Notes: generated by a model not told the origin, from the letters alone. Numbered from the stretch's first letter, positions 17,747-27,662 are shown. The stretch: DNA of 64,000 nucleotides from Chryseobacterium sp. ISL-6 (GCF_018613715.1 NZ_JAGGPT010000013.1:100365-164364); one strand, 5' to 3'. Translations and numbers: made by a program.

Positions 17747-19201
17747 ATGAAAAACGATATTACATTTAAAGAATTAAAAAAATCCGGTTATACTGATAAA
17801 ACGATCAATGAAGAAATTCAGGCAAACTTAATTGCAAGAATTAAAGCTAAAGAACCTGTATTTGAAGGTCTTTTAGGTTATGAAGATACGGTAGTTCCGC
17901 AATTGAAAAAAGCTATTCTTGCCGGTCATCATATTAATCTATTGGGTTTACGTGGCCAGGCAAAAACGAGGATTGCAAGAAGTATGGTCAATCTTCTTGA
18001 TGAATACATGCCTATTGTAAAAGGATCCGAGATCAATGACAGTCCGTTTCAGCCTATCTCAAAATTTGCCCGGGATCTTATTGCTGAACATGGTGATGAA
18101 ACACCTATTTCATGGGTACACCGCTCCAACCGTTTCTTTGAGAAACTGGCAACACCGGATGTGAATGTTGCTGACTTAATTGGGGATATAGATCCTATTA
18201 AAGCGGCTACTTTAAAACTCCCCTATTCCGATGAGCGTGTTTTACACTATGGAATGATTCCTCGTGCCAACCGTTCGATATTTGTATTAAATGAACTTCC
18301 GGATCTACAGGCACGGATTCAGGTTTCTTTATTTAATATTTTGCAGGAAGGTGATATTCAGATTCGTGGATTTCAGTTGAGAATGCCACTTGATATCCAG
18401 TTTGTCTTTACAGCAAACCCTGAAGATTATACCAACCGTGGAAGTATTGTAACTCCTTTAAAAGATAGAATCGGATCGCAAATTTTTACCCATTATCCTC
18501 AGACGATTGCGCTTGCCAGACAGATTACAGAACAGGAAGCCAGGGTTTCAACCGAAGACCGATCAAAAATACAAATTCCAGGTCTGGCAAAAGATCTTTT
18601 GGAAGAAGTTGCTTTTGCAGCACGTGACAGTGAATATGTGGATGCAAAAAGTGGTGTAAGTGCGCGACTTACCATCAGTGCTATGGAAAATTTAATGGCG
18701 GCTGCAAAATTACGTCTGATCGAGTCTGGTGCCGAAAAAACGACAATTCGTTTGCTCGATTTTATGTCGATCATTCCATCAATTACAGGAAAAATAGAAC
18801 TTGTGTATGAAGGCGAGCAGGAAGGTGCAGATTATGTAGCGAAAATATTAATCGACAAAGCGGTTATGGTACAGTTTGAAATGCTGTTCCCACGTATATC
18901 CAAGCTGGAAAAAGAGAGTATTAAAACACCATATACTGACTTGATCAAATGGTTTAACAAAAACCACCTTGAACTCAATTATGCAGATTCAGATGAGGAA
19001 TTCTATGCTAAACTAAACAGCATAACCCCTCTGGTAGCAGTGGTTGAAGAAAATACTTCAGGACTCAGCCCTGAAGATCAGAATTTTTGCAAAGAATTGG
19101 TTTTATGGGCTTTAACCATTAGTAAAAAACTGGATAAATCTGAAAACCAGACTGCTTTCACTTTTGATTCAGCAGATGTAGGTCAGTTTTTCCGAAACTA
19201 A
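17747..19201 (+). CDS. MoxR/ChlI-type AAA ATPase
   Basis: A 484-residue ATPase of the magnesium chelatase subunit I/MoxR type. Walker A is GLRGQAKT near residue 67. The Walker B strand reads SIFVLNELPDL, in which the usual Asp-Glu pair is Asn-Glu. The sensor strand is FVFTANPEDYTNRG, followed by the C-terminal lid domain with the sensor-2 region SGVSARLTISAMENL. It follows the VWA gene and likely forms a two-component machine with it. A strong bidirectional terminator closes the operon. Confidence 0.9.
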   Translation: MKNDITFKELKKSGYTDKTINEEIQANLIARIKAKEPVFEGLLGYEDTVVPQLKKAILAGHHINLLGLRGQAKTRIARSMVNLLDEYMPIVKGSEINDSPFQPISKFARDLIAEHGDETPISWVHRSNRFFEKLATPDVNVADLIGDIDPIKAATLKLPYSDERVLHYGMIPRANRSIFVLNELPDLQARIQVSLFNILQEGDIQIRGFQLRMPLDIQFVFTANPEDYTNRGSIVTPLKDRIGSQIFTHYPQTIALARQITEQEARVSTEDRSKIQIPGLAKDLLEEVAFAARDSEYVDAKSGVSARLTISAMENLMAAAKLRLIESGAEKTTIRLLDFMSIIPSITGKIELVYEGEQEGADYVAKILIDKAVMVQFEMLFPRISKLEKESIKTPYTDLIKWFNKNHLELNYADSDEEFYAKLNSITPLVAVVEENTSGLSPEDQNFCKELVLWALTISKKLDKSENQTAFTFDSADVGQFFRN

Positions 19202-19228
19202 ACTATACAAACAACAGAAAGTATATGC

Positions 19229-19270
19229 AAACAACAGCTTCAGATTTCTCTGAAGCTGTTGTTTTATTTT
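19229..19270 (+). terminator. Perfect 16-bp hairpin terminator
   Basis: AAACAACAGCTTCAGA (19229-19244) pairs perfectly with 19249-19264 around a TTTC loop and is followed by a T-rich tail. It ends the VWA-ATPase operon and can also serve the convergent minus-strand gene. Confidence 0.88.
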
Positions 19271-19279
19271 TAAATTCTT

Positions 19280-22153
19280 CTAATAAATAGTGACCGGACC
19301 TGCCAAACCCATGGATTGAAGTGGCTGGTCCTTCTTTTTTTGATTCGTCCAGTATTGTGCAACAACATTATCTTTAAGGGTTTTCATATAGTTCACCATG
19401 ACGGTAACCACCTTAATTTCGATATCATTCATTCCTTCCCTGATTAAACCTTCCAAAGGATAAATTCTTCTACCAAACCACTGTGTTCCCGCTTCTACTC
19501 CATTGATACGAACCTCACAGATTCCATATACAATTCCCAGATTCAGATAATTTATTGTTGACTTATCTCCTGATTGAAACCTATTCCGGTATACTACCGT
19601 TCCGGCAAAATTTACATATGCAGGAAGTTCTTTAAGATCAGCCAGTTTATTGAGTTCTTCTTTTTTAATGGTTCCATCATAGTGTCTGAATTCAACATCC
19701 CAGGTATTGTTAAGTTCTGTTGAGTTATTTCCAGTTAAAGGACTGTCTTTCCAGACTATTCCTTTTCTATCATGATCAAAAACAATCAGCTTAGAATCGG
19801 CAGGGCCTAAATCGATATGAAGGCGTCCTTCCGGCAGCTCCAGTCTGAAACGTTTACCTGTTGCAGCATCCCATAACCAGGCCCGTTTGTGTCTGATCAC
19901 CTCTTTTTCAAATGTAATATCCAACGGCGCATTGTGTTTACTGCTGGAATTATTAAACAGGAAAAGGTCCGCTTTATCTGTCTGATAACGCACCTGGGTG
20001 ACAAACGTCTTTGGGGACTGAATCTTCACATAAGGCTTAATATTATACTTTTCCTGAACAGTTTTATACCAACCCAGGAAATCAGACGCTGGCTTTTTTA
20101 AGAAAATAAAGCGGTCAGGATAAGCCTGCATTTTCGTGACCCAGTCTCTTACTTCCCGATCTCTTTTCTCATAATTATTCCAGCCTGTAGACCGGTCTGG
20201 TGTGGCTTCAATACAAAAGATTCTTCCGCCACTGCTAACAAAATCATGGAGTTTACTGGCGGTAGCTGTATCTAAACTATGTACTTCGATCAAAAATAAA
20301 GTATGGTATTTTCTCTTTCCATAAGTAAGGAAACCTTTCTTGACTTCCGAGTCGTTGATGACGCGTTCAGAGACATAATCACAGGCATTACCATTCTGAT
20401 GAATAGATTCCCAGATCAGTGCCTGATAAGCTGGCGATACCATAACAGGGAAAGGTTCCATCTGCGCCCCATATTCCGACCACTGATCCGTAAAAGGTGC
20501 CAAAAGTGCAATATCAGCAAACATACTTGCCTGCTGTAATACGGCTGATAATCTTGCCCGGTAATCTGTATAATGTTTAAAATAAGGCCACATCGTATTC
20601 TTCTCATTGAAATATCCACCATAGGTTATCCAGCCGGGAAAAGCTGCTTCTGGTGGCGAATAATTAAATCCATGAAAAATAGGATGGGTAACTCCGGATA
20701 TCGTACTCTGATCTCCGGCTATTTTAAAAATTTCCAGCGATTCATTAAAGACCATATCCGTATTGGTAAGCTCTTCTGAGCTGATCAGCTTTTTATCCTT
20801 TAAATGTGCTGCGGAGGAAACCAATTTATTGATCATCGTATTTCCCCTACCCAGATGCCAGGGATATTGCGTGAATTTTTCCTCACTGATATCTTCTCCT
20901 ATTCCATATTTCAGCCAGGTCTCACATTCAGGGATATCGATATCAAAACTTCCTTCCAGTGGAAAATAACCGCGTCCATAAGCTTGTGCTCTTGATTTTA
21001 TCTTATTGTCTTTACACCACTGTACAAAGGTATGTACAAATCTTTCCTCAAATATTTCAGCTTTTGTCAGTTCAAAATCGTACCGCATCCGGTCGATCAT
21101 CTTTTTAAATTCCGGACCTGATTTTACGGGATAAAGGATATTCTGACCGGTCGTATTTCCCATTCCACCAATTTTAAATAAAACAAAAGGCAGATAAGGA
21201 TACAGGTCATATCCCCTTCTCCGTTTAAACTCGCTCATCATATCATTGCTCCAGTTCGTTCCTTCCGTCTCCAGACTGTCGACGAAGAAAGATCTGACAT
21301 TTGGAGCAAGCGGTCCTATTTTTTGATGAATGCTGTCACTCATCCTGTTGAAGTATTTCTTTACTGCCGCAGTATCGTAATGATTCAGTACAGGTCCCAT
21401 ACCACCCGGAGCACCCTGGATCACACTCATAAAGCGCTGTATTTTTACCAGTCCGTAAATGGCATAATCACCTTTAGGTATAGAAACTTTGATCATCCCA
21501 TTTTTAATCTGATCCGACAGGTTCATTACTTCATCCATACTGTTTAAAGGATCGGGAACAAGCTTTACTTCCATCATTTCCATTGTTCTTCCGCTATACG
21601 GACTTGTAATGGCCGGATCAGCCTCTTTGTAAAGATCAAAAAGAGAGAACTCTGTGGTAAGGGGACCTTTCAATTTTTTTACAGCGATCACCACGATCTG
21701 TGAACATTCTTCCTTTTTCAGGAAATCACCACCCATAGGGAATCCGGTACCGACAAGCAAATCGCAGGTCATCCCTAATGATTTAGCTTCTTCAAGGGTG
21801 AATTTCAATAATTCAATCCACTCATCACTCATCCAGTCTACACTGGGTTTATTCATATCATCAGTTCGTGAGGGAAATGATATGGGATTGATCTCTACAC
21901 CCCCTATTCCTGCATCTTTTAAAATCCTGAGTTCACGGGCAAGTTCTGATTTTTCTATTTTATCGCCGTTCCACCACCAACGGACAAATGGCCGGTAATG
22001 ATTTTCCGGGTTACTGAATATTTCAAATAGTGACTTATTAAGGGGTAAATTTCCTTCTTTCAGCATTGCATGTGCATATGACGGCAATACATTCACTAAA
22101 ACTAAACCGGATGCTGCAACTGAACAATGTTTCAAAAAGTCTCTTCTTTTCAT
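19280..22153 (-). CDS. GH106-like glycoside hydrolase (alpha-L-rhamnosidase family) with Tat signal
   Basis: The start at 22153 gives a twin-arginine signal (MKRRDFLKHCSVAASG), preferred over a start at 22183. The 957-residue protein opens with PENHYRPFVRWWWNGDKI and GIGGVEINPI, the conserved N-terminal region of GH106 enzymes. It continues with the TIM-barrel-like part and a C-terminal beta-sandwich (WDVEFRHYDG ... NLGIVYGICEVRING) of GH2/jelly-roll type. Family members release L-rhamnose from plant polysaccharides. No SusC/SusD pair lies beside it, so it seems to stand alone. Substrate is inferred from the family. Confidence 0.82.
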   Translation of the reverse strand: MKRRDFLKHCSVAASGLVLVNVLPSYAHAMLKEGNLPLNKSLFEIFSNPENHYRPFVRWWWNGDKIEKSELARELRILKDAGIGGVEINPISFPSRTDDMNKPSVDWMSDEWIELLKFTLEEAKSLGMTCDLLVGTGFPMGGDFLKKEECSQIVVIAVKKLKGPLTTEFSLFDLYKEADPAITSPYSGRTMEMMEVKLVPDPLNSMDEVMNLSDQIKNGMIKVSIPKGDYAIYGLVKIQRFMSVIQGAPGGMGPVLNHYDTAAVKKYFNRMSDSIHQKIGPLAPNVRSFFVDSLETEGTNWSNDMMSEFKRRRGYDLYPYLPFVLFKIGGMGNTTGQNILYPVKSGPEFKKMIDRMRYDFELTKAEIFEERFVHTFVQWCKDNKIKSRAQAYGRGYFPLEGSFDIDIPECETWLKYGIGEDISEEKFTQYPWHLGRGNTMINKLVSSAAHLKDKKLISSEELTNTDMVFNESLEIFKIAGDQSTISGVTHPIFHGFNYSPPEAAFPGWITYGGYFNEKNTMWPYFKHYTDYRARLSAVLQQASMFADIALLAPFTDQWSEYGAQMEPFPVMVSPAYQALIWESIHQNGNACDYVSERVINDSEVKKGFLTYGKRKYHTLFLIEVHSLDTATASKLHDFVSSGGRIFCIEATPDRSTGWNNYEKRDREVRDWVTKMQAYPDRFIFLKKPASDFLGWYKTVQEKYNIKPYVKIQSPKTFVTQVRYQTDKADLFLFNNSSSKHNAPLDITFEKEVIRHKRAWLWDAATGKRFRLELPEGRLHIDLGPADSKLIVFDHDRKGIVWKDSPLTGNNSTELNNTWDVEFRHYDGTIKKEELNKLADLKELPAYVNFAGTVVYRNRFQSGDKSTINYLNLGIVYGICEVRINGVEAGTQWFGRRIYPLEGLIREGMNDIEIKVVTVMVNYMKTLKDNVVAQYWTNQKKKDQPLQSMGLAGPVTIY

Positions 22154-22302
22154 GAATGGCCTGTGTATTAAAATTGATAACACTTATACAAACAGATTCC
22201 CTTGAAGGAATCAGATAAGCGGGCGAACCAAATTTAATAGATTTGCCAACAATAATACACTTTTGTTGGAAAAATAATAGGAGATATTTAATGAAGATAA
22301 AA

Positions 22303-22328
22303 AATCCAGGAATTCTATTTTCCTGGAT
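22303..22328 (-). terminator. Terminator of the 22357 gene
   Basis: ATCCAGGAA and TTCCTGGAT pair across a 7-base spacer. On the minus strand the hairpin is followed by a T run (AAAAA at 22298-22302 on the plus strand). Confidence 0.75.
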
Positions 22329-22356
22329 CAGTTAATACTTTACGTAAAGAACAGAT

Positions 22357-23412
22357 TTATTTCAATATTTTTTGAGAAATTTCATTAAATAAGTTCTGTC
22401 TCATCTTTGAGTTTCTTTGACTTAGAAGTACGATAACGCCCCAATTTTTAACCCTGTTATAAAATATGATCGAAGATTGTCCCATAGAATCACCTGTTTT
22501 TACATACACGGTATTTTTATCATCCGCTATAATGTTTGTCCCCAATCCCAATTCTCTATTATTATCTTTATAGAAGATCTTTTCGGTCAGCATTGCTGCC
22601 TGAGATATTTTATTTCCTTTAGTCAAAACCGCTTTCAAATAGGTGATCATATCAGAAGTATTGGACTTTATTAATCCTGCAGGTGCCGTAACATTCCATT
22701 TAAGAAATTCCTGAACACCACCATTAGGATTGTAGCCTGTTGTTTTATTTTTTACATTAAAATCTTTTGTTAGGGTATGATTCATTTTTAATGGCTTCAG
22801 TATTTTCTCACGAATGATCTCATCATAAGTCTTTTCATATACCTTTTCTAAGATTTGCCCCAATAAAGTGTAACCAAGGGTTGAATAACGGTATTTTCCA
22901 TAATCAGTTAATTCAGTGCAATTATTGACAATATCAGTTAATGTTTTTTCATTTACACTATTGATAGGTTGTTGCGAATCAAGCTCTACAAGTTTTGCAA
23001 AATCGACATCAGGCAAGCCAGATTGATGGGAAGCTAAATCCGATATTCTTATGTTATTTTTAAGATCCTTCTGTAATACATATTCTTTAGGAAGGTAGTT
23101 GTCTATATAATCATCTAATTTTACTTTATTTTCAATAGCTGCCTGTGCAATTAAATTTGAAGTTAAAATTTTAGTAATTGAAGCAATTTCAAACAGGGAG
23201 TTTTTATCAATATCCATTTGATTTTCCTTACTCAGTTTACCATATGCGATATAATGTTCTTTATTATTATTGATGTAACCAACACTAATCCCTACATCCG
23301 GATTATTTTTATAGTTACTTTGAATAATGGAATCGATCTTTTTAGAATAGTCCTGCCCAAAAGTAAAGTTGCTTATTAATAATACGGCTACCATTTTTAA
23401 TGCGTTTTTCAT
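22357..23412 (-). CDS. Secreted PBP/beta-lactamase-like serine hydrolase
   Basis: A 351-residue protein with a signal peptide ending FTFGQ. The nucleophile motif is Ser78-Ile-Thr-Lys81 (EIASITK), the second motif is YS in YRYSTLGY, and the third is KTG in VKTGDSMG. This is a COG1680-type hydrolase, possibly a DD-peptidase or esterase. Its upstream region carries the same two-part element found upstream of the neighbouring hydrolase gene at 25062, so the two are probably co-regulated. Confidence 0.85.
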   Translation of the reverse strand: MKNALKMVAVLLISNFTFGQDYSKKIDSIIQSNYKNNPDVGISVGYINNNKEHYIAYGKLSKENQMDIDKNSLFEIASITKILTSNLIAQAAIENKVKLDDYIDNYLPKEYVLQKDLKNNIRISDLASHQSGLPDVDFAKLVELDSQQPINSVNEKTLTDIVNNCTELTDYGKYRYSTLGYTLLGQILEKVYEKTYDEIIREKILKPLKMNHTLTKDFNVKNKTTGYNPNGGVQEFLKWNVTAPAGLIKSNTSDMITYLKAVLTKGNKISQAAMLTEKIFYKDNNRELGLGTNIIADDKNTVYVKTGDSMGQSSIIFYNRVKNWGVIVLLSQRNSKMRQNLFNEISQKILK

Positions 23413-23471
23413 AGTTTTTTATTTAGGTTAAATTTATATTGATGCAAATGTGTGAAAGAAATGATCTTCCC

Positions 23472-23567
23472 GCGACCGACTGAAAAAAGTCGAACGCATT
23501 TATTTAGAAGAATAGGTTTGATAGATTACAAACGGAAGTACGACTTTTTACAAACAACTGTATTACA
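23472..23567 (-). promoter_or_regulatory. Duplicated control element, copy 1
   Basis: Element A (23472-23492) contains the inverted repeat CGACT/AGTCG around A residues. Element B (23535-23567) begins GAAGTACGACTTTTTACAAA and ends TATTACA. A and B start exactly 63 bases apart. The same pair with the same spacing lies at 25125 and 25188, upstream of the second hydrolase. Element A is about 60 bases before the start codon. On the minus strand, CACATTTG between the element and the gene resembles the Bacteroidota -7 box (TAnnTTTG). It is a likely activator site, perhaps for the AraC protein at 25216. Confidence 0.75.
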
Positions 23568-23595
23568 GTATACTTAATCCCATTATAATCATTAT

Positions 23596-25062
23596 TTATT
23601 TTTTGTTAGTGAGCTGGATTTTAGTATTCAGATGATCTCTTATTAAGGTTACAGAACTTGGTTTTCCATTGCTGAAATCGAATTTTAATACATTAGGATA
23701 ATCAATTATTTTAAACAATCCATTTTTCAGATACACCAACTCATTGTCATTTTTTCCTTTAAAAAATTCCAACAATGGAGACTCAACATACAGGCGATTG
23801 TTCTTTTCTACTATTTTAGTTTCCACTCCTTGCGAATAAAGGAAATCGTCATATGTTCCGATCAGTTTCTCTTTTAAGGCTAAAGGCATTTCCTGAATAT
23901 CTTCATCAGTTCCTTTTTTGTTCCAGTTCATCAGTTGCAAAATCTTTCTTTGAGCCTGAGTTATCACAGGAATACGGTTTGGCTTTTCACCATTAGCAAG
24001 AAAAACAAAGCCATTACCATCTGTCATTGTTGCGAAAGTACTCCCACCCACTCCAGTGTTAGAGCCATTACATGAAAACCAACTGTAGTTATTATAGCCA
24101 AAAGACTTCTGCCATCCATAACCCCATCCACCAACTGCATTTTTTAAAGCAGAGACTGCTGTTACTTTTTTTGCAATACGATGAGAAATCACTTTGTTAT
24201 TTTTGTTACGCAGGGCATTTTGTATCTCAATAGAGAGCTTAGCCAGATCACTTGGTGTCGACCACATGCCTGATGCTCCAACCTGCGGAGTAATTGGTAA
24301 ACCTGTTTTAATTACTTTTTTATCTTTATCGTGGACAAGAGCAACATTGGTCGGAAATCCATCTTCATCAGGCTGAATCATTGTCGTATTTTTCATACCA
24401 AGAGGTGAAAAAATATACTCGTTGGCAAGCTCTGCAATAGATTTATTTAAAGTATCTTCTAATGCCATTTGAACAATTACGTAACCGCCACCGCTGTACT
24501 GCCAGTCAGTTCCAGGCGTAAATAAGAATTCAATTTCTTTGTCATATCTTGGAATTTGGCCTAAAAGACTTTGTTGTATGGTTGGAATTGTTTCACCTTG
24601 ATAATAGTCTTCAAATCCACTCTGACTTGTGCCCGCCGTATGATTAAGAAATTGTCTCCAGTTTGGACTGTTGTTTTCCGTAAACTTACTTTTTGGCAAA
24701 TGCCAGCGTTTTAGATAATTGTCTATAGGATCATCTAAATTAATCAGTCCTTTCTCCTCAAGGATATGACAAAGAAGTGCAGTAATCGGTTTTGAAATAG
24801 ATGCTGTAGAAAAAGCTGTGTTTTGATCTATTTTCTGTCCTGAGTTTATGGATTTTACACCAAATTGTTTTGAATAAACGATCTCATAGTTTTCAAAAAC
24901 CACCATACTAAATCCGGCAAGTTTGTATTTTTCTAATTGTTGCTCAATATGTAAACTGTCGGTAAGAAAGGTATAGTCTTTTCTTTGGGTTAATGCTTTG
25001 TTGCTCGTATGACAACTAGACATTATGATCATTAAAATTAATAAATAAACAGAACTTTTCAT
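23596..25062 (-). CDS. Lipoprotein PBP/beta-lactamase-like serine hydrolase
   Basis: A 488-residue protein with a lipoprotein signal ending at Cys17 (IIMSSC). The nucleophile motif is Ser88-Ile-Ser-Lys91 (TASISK) and the second motif is YSG in WQYSGGGY. The C-terminal 130 residues (from about LALKEKLIGTYDDF) form an extra lipocalin-like beta domain often seen in this family. It is the second of two minus-strand hydrolases and lies behind the membrane AraC regulator. The shared upstream element suggests common control. Confidence 0.85.
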   Translation of the reverse strand: MKSSVYLLILMIIMSSCHTSNKALTQRKDYTFLTDSLHIEQQLEKYKLAGFSMVVFENYEIVYSKQFGVKSINSGQKIDQNTAFSTASISKPITALLCHILEEKGLINLDDPIDNYLKRWHLPKSKFTENNSPNWRQFLNHTAGTSQSGFEDYYQGETIPTIQQSLLGQIPRYDKEIEFLFTPGTDWQYSGGGYVIVQMALEDTLNKSIAELANEYIFSPLGMKNTTMIQPDEDGFPTNVALVHDKDKKVIKTGLPITPQVGASGMWSTPSDLAKLSIEIQNALRNKNNKVISHRIAKKVTAVSALKNAVGGWGYGWQKSFGYNNYSWFSCNGSNTGVGGSTFATMTDGNGFVFLANGEKPNRIPVITQAQRKILQLMNWNKKGTDEDIQEMPLALKEKLIGTYDDFLYSQGVETKIVEKNNRLYVESPLLEFFKGKNDNELVYLKNGLFKIIDYPNVLKFDFSNGKPSSVTLIRDHLNTKIQLTNKK

Positions 25063-25124
25063 TGTATCGTTTTTTGGGTTAAAAAATTATTTCGATACAA
25101 ATTTGGGATAACGATCAGCCTTGT

Positions 25125-25220
25125 GCGACCGACTAAAAAAAGTCGGCCCTATTTCATCAAAAAAATACGTATGATTTATATATTACAGAAGTACGACTTT
25201 TTACAAATAACTATATTACA
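25125..25220 (-). promoter_or_regulatory. Duplicated control element, copy 2
   Basis: Element A (25125-25145, inverted CGACT/AGTCG) and element B (25188-25220, GAAGTACGACTTTTTACAAA ... TATTACA) have the same 63-base spacing as copy 1. Copy 2 lies about 63 bases before the start of the hydrolase at 25062. Element B overlaps the last codon of the AraC gene. CAAATTTG on the minus strand sits where copy 1 has CACATTTG. Confidence 0.75.
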
Positions 25221-26355
25221 ACTGTTTACGATATACAGTAGGTGTAAAACCTGTATGTTTTTTAAAAGCCGTATTAAAAGATGATTTTGAATTAAAACCC
25301 ACTTCATACAGGATCTCAAGAACCGTTACTTTATTTTTTGTCGGATCTTTTAAAATGGTCTTTGCATTTTCTATACGATAGGTATTGATAAAGTCAAAGA
25401 AATGTTGACCCAGCTGATGATTAATTAAAAGGGACAGATCACGAACAGGAATTTTAATCTCATTTGAAATATCCTGAATGGTTAAAGAAGGATTAAGAAA
25501 TGGTTTTTCTTCTACCATGTATTTCTTTAATTTCACTAATTCTTCGTTGTATTCTTTTTCATTTACCGTTTCCGGCTCGTTCTTCTTTTCTTCTAAAATA
25601 ATATCCGAAACGAGTTTTAATTTTGAATCAATATTTCTGAATAATCCGGGATTGTTGAGCGCCTTAAACAAATACCAACACACTATAAACAGCTGAAGTA
25701 CCAGGATTCCGATTTTTATCCATTCAGAAATGTAGGGATAATCTGAAAATTTGAAAATGTTTTTGAAAATGACGATCATATATAAAATAGTGAGTACAAG
25801 TGTAAACTGAAACAGCCAGTTATAAGAATTAATGCTTGTACCAGCGTTGTTTTCAAGATATAGTTTTTTTGCTTTTCTCAACAGTATAAAAATAGCTACA
25901 AAATAGATAAGTACCTGAATATGGAATAGAATATGGGTTAACTGCAGTTCTATCCTGGTTTGACGATTGATAATAAAATCAATTTTAGAAGCGATATCTA
26001 CTGTGTAAAAACGAGGTAACAAAATTATATTCGCTATTAAAAATGGAAGCAGATGTATGAGATATTTGGGCTTAAACTTAAAATCTGAATAACAAACCGA
26101 CAGTATATAGAGGTAAAAAACAGGAATTTGTAGAAAAGCCAGAGTCGTTTTCAGCATTCCCAGATTCGAAGGACGGTCAGTTAACAGGCCTAATATTGGA
26201 TCACTTGTATCAATTGCCGTGATTATAAGAAAAACCGCAAAAAGAATATTGCTGGTCTTGTGTTTTGTTTTAACGGTGAGTAGAAAGAATGCAAGAAACA
26301 ATGAAATGAATAAGGAGATTACTGTTACAATAATTAATAAATTCATTTTATCCAT
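25216..26355 (-). CDS. Membrane-anchored AraC-family regulator
   Basis: A 379-residue protein. The N-terminal 230 residues hold about seven hydrophobic helices and the C-terminal 100 residues an AraC HTH pair (TVLEILYEVGFNSKSSFNTAFKKHTGFTP). Such 7TM-AraC proteins are common in Bacteroidota and are thought to sense membrane or extracellular cues. The hydrolase at 23596-25062 lies directly downstream, and its control element overlaps the end of this gene. Control of the two hydrolases is the likely role (inference). Confidence 0.88.
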   Translation of the reverse strand: MDKMNLLIIVTVISLFISLFLAFFLLTVKTKHKTSNILFAVFLIITAIDTSDPILGLLTDRPSNLGMLKTTLAFLQIPVFYLYILSVCYSDFKFKPKYLIHLLPFLIANIILLPRFYTVDIASKIDFIINRQTRIELQLTHILFHIQVLIYFVAIFILLRKAKKLYLENNAGTSINSYNWLFQFTLVLTILYMIVIFKNIFKFSDYPYISEWIKIGILVLQLFIVCWYLFKALNNPGLFRNIDSKLKLVSDIILEEKKNEPETVNEKEYNEELVKLKKYMVEEKPFLNPSLTIQDISNEIKIPVRDLSLLINHQLGQHFFDFINTYRIENAKTILKDPTKNKVTVLEILYEVGFNSKSSFNTAFKKHTGFTPTVYRKQL

Positions 26356-26570
26356 TCTATATTCTTTTTGTTTATTGCTTTTTAGGAAATTAGTTATTTA
26401 AGGCTGACCCGTGCAAATATAGAAATTAGAATGGAGCTGTCTGTTTTTTTATGAAAAAACCTGGTATCAAACCTCATTTTCACAAGTTCTCTGATGACAC
26501 TATTTTTGTTTTACTAAACTGTTAGTCCTTCATAAAGTTTTCTTATATTTATATAACTTATTAAGAATAT

Positions 26571-26927
26571 ATGAAAAAGAAGGTTGTCCTTATTCAGGAT
26601 AATGAAGAAATCCTGGAGATCATGGATGAGGTATTACAGGATGAAGGATTTGATGTCACTTCATCATTAACAACCGAACCAATTGAAAAAATTGACGAGA
26701 TTGACCCCGATGTCGTCATTGTAGACGATAACATCAAAGGAGATAAGAAAGGAGCAAAAGTGATTGAAGAATTAAAGAATGATCCTCAAACAGAAGAAGT
26801 TTCTGCTGTCCTCACTTCTACATCACATGATTTACCACAAAAAGCAAAAGATTGCAAAGCTGATGACTATATCGAAAAACCATTTGATATTGATCATATG
26901 ATCAATGTGGTTAAAAATAATTCCTGA
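26571..26927 (+). CDS. Stand-alone response regulator receiver protein
   Basis: A 118-residue single receiver domain with no output domain. The phospho-acceptor is Asp52 in VIVDDN, the Thr/Ser switch lies in VLTSTS, and the conserved Lys is in IEKPF. The N-terminal acidic pocket reads QDNEE, with Asn in place of the second Asp. Such proteins act by protein-protein contact or phosphorelay; the kinase is not nearby. Confidence 0.85.
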   Translation: MKKKVVLIQDNEEILEIMDEVLQDEGFDVTSSLTTEPIEKIDEIDPDVVIVDDNIKGDKKGAKVIEELKNDPQTEEVSAVLTSTSHDLPQKAKDCKADDYIEKPFDIDHMINVVKNNS

Positions 26928-27004
26928 TCAACTTGTTAATTTTTTTTGAGTGTTCTCATCAGCATGATTAGCATTGAAATAAACAATTATATTTTAGATA
27001 ACTG

Positions 27005-27571
27005 ATGAACGTTAATTTTTCAATATTTCCAGCATTAGAAACTGAGCGTCTTAACTTAAGAAGATTGTCCCTGGAAGATGCTCAGGCAATTTATGAACTA
27101 CGATCAGATCATGAAGTAGCCAAATTAACAGGGAGGGAACCTGCCAACAGCATCAGTGATGCAACAGCTTATATCCAAAAAATTGAAAATCTGTTCAATG
27201 AGAATTCGTGTATATTTTGGGCAATTTCCTATAAAGATCAATCTGCTTTAATAGGTGCCTTATGTTTTTGGAATTTTGACTTGAGCAACAAGTCTGTCGA
27301 AATAGGATATGAACTGCTTCCTGAATTTCAAAAAATGGGGATCATGGGAGAAGGCTTAAGAGCAATCATCAATTTTGGATTCGAAAATATGGGCGCTGAA
27401 ACAATTACAGCCTTTCCTTCTGCTCATAACCCGTCATCAGTTAATATATTAGAAAAACTAAATTTTAAAATGGTGCATGATACCTTCCAACATACCCACG
27501 AAAATATTGAAGGGATGCTTACTTATGTTCTTCACCATTCTGAACATTCAGATTCCAAATCGGAATTTTAA
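27005..27571 (+). CDS. GNAT acetyltransferase, RimJ/RimL-like
   Basis: A 188-residue protein opening ALETERLNLRRLSLEDAQAIY, the RimJ/RimL-type start. The acetyl-CoA region is present around GYELLPEFQKMGIMGEGLRAII, and the later ITAFPSAHNPSSVNILEKLNF is the usual end of the fold. It acetylates amines, possibly protein N-termini; the substrate is unknown. The gene ends before a bidirectional terminator. Confidence 0.85.
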   Translation: MNVNFSIFPALETERLNLRRLSLEDAQAIYELRSDHEVAKLTGREPANSISDATAYIQKIENLFNENSCIFWAISYKDQSALIGALCFWNFDLSNKSVEIGYELLPEFQKMGIMGEGLRAIINFGFENMGAETITAFPSAHNPSSVNILEKLNFKMVHDTFQHTHENIEGMLTYVLHHSEHSDSKSEF

Positions 27572-27610
27572 CTGAGAGTTTCTATTCCATTATTGGTTTA
27601 CGATTAAAAT

Positions 27611-27642
27611 AAAAAGCCCAACATCTCTGATATTGGACTTTT
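27611..27642. terminator. Bidirectional terminator
   Basis: AAAAAGCCCAACATC and GATATTGGACTTTT form an imperfect stem between convergent genes, with A and T runs on either side. Confidence 0.75.
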
Positions 27643-27662
27643 GCATATTCCTTAAAATCAAG

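Noticed and set aside
21654..21998. 114-codon antisense frame inside the GH106-like gene
   Set aside because: It is fully covered by the well-supported enzyme frame on the other strand.
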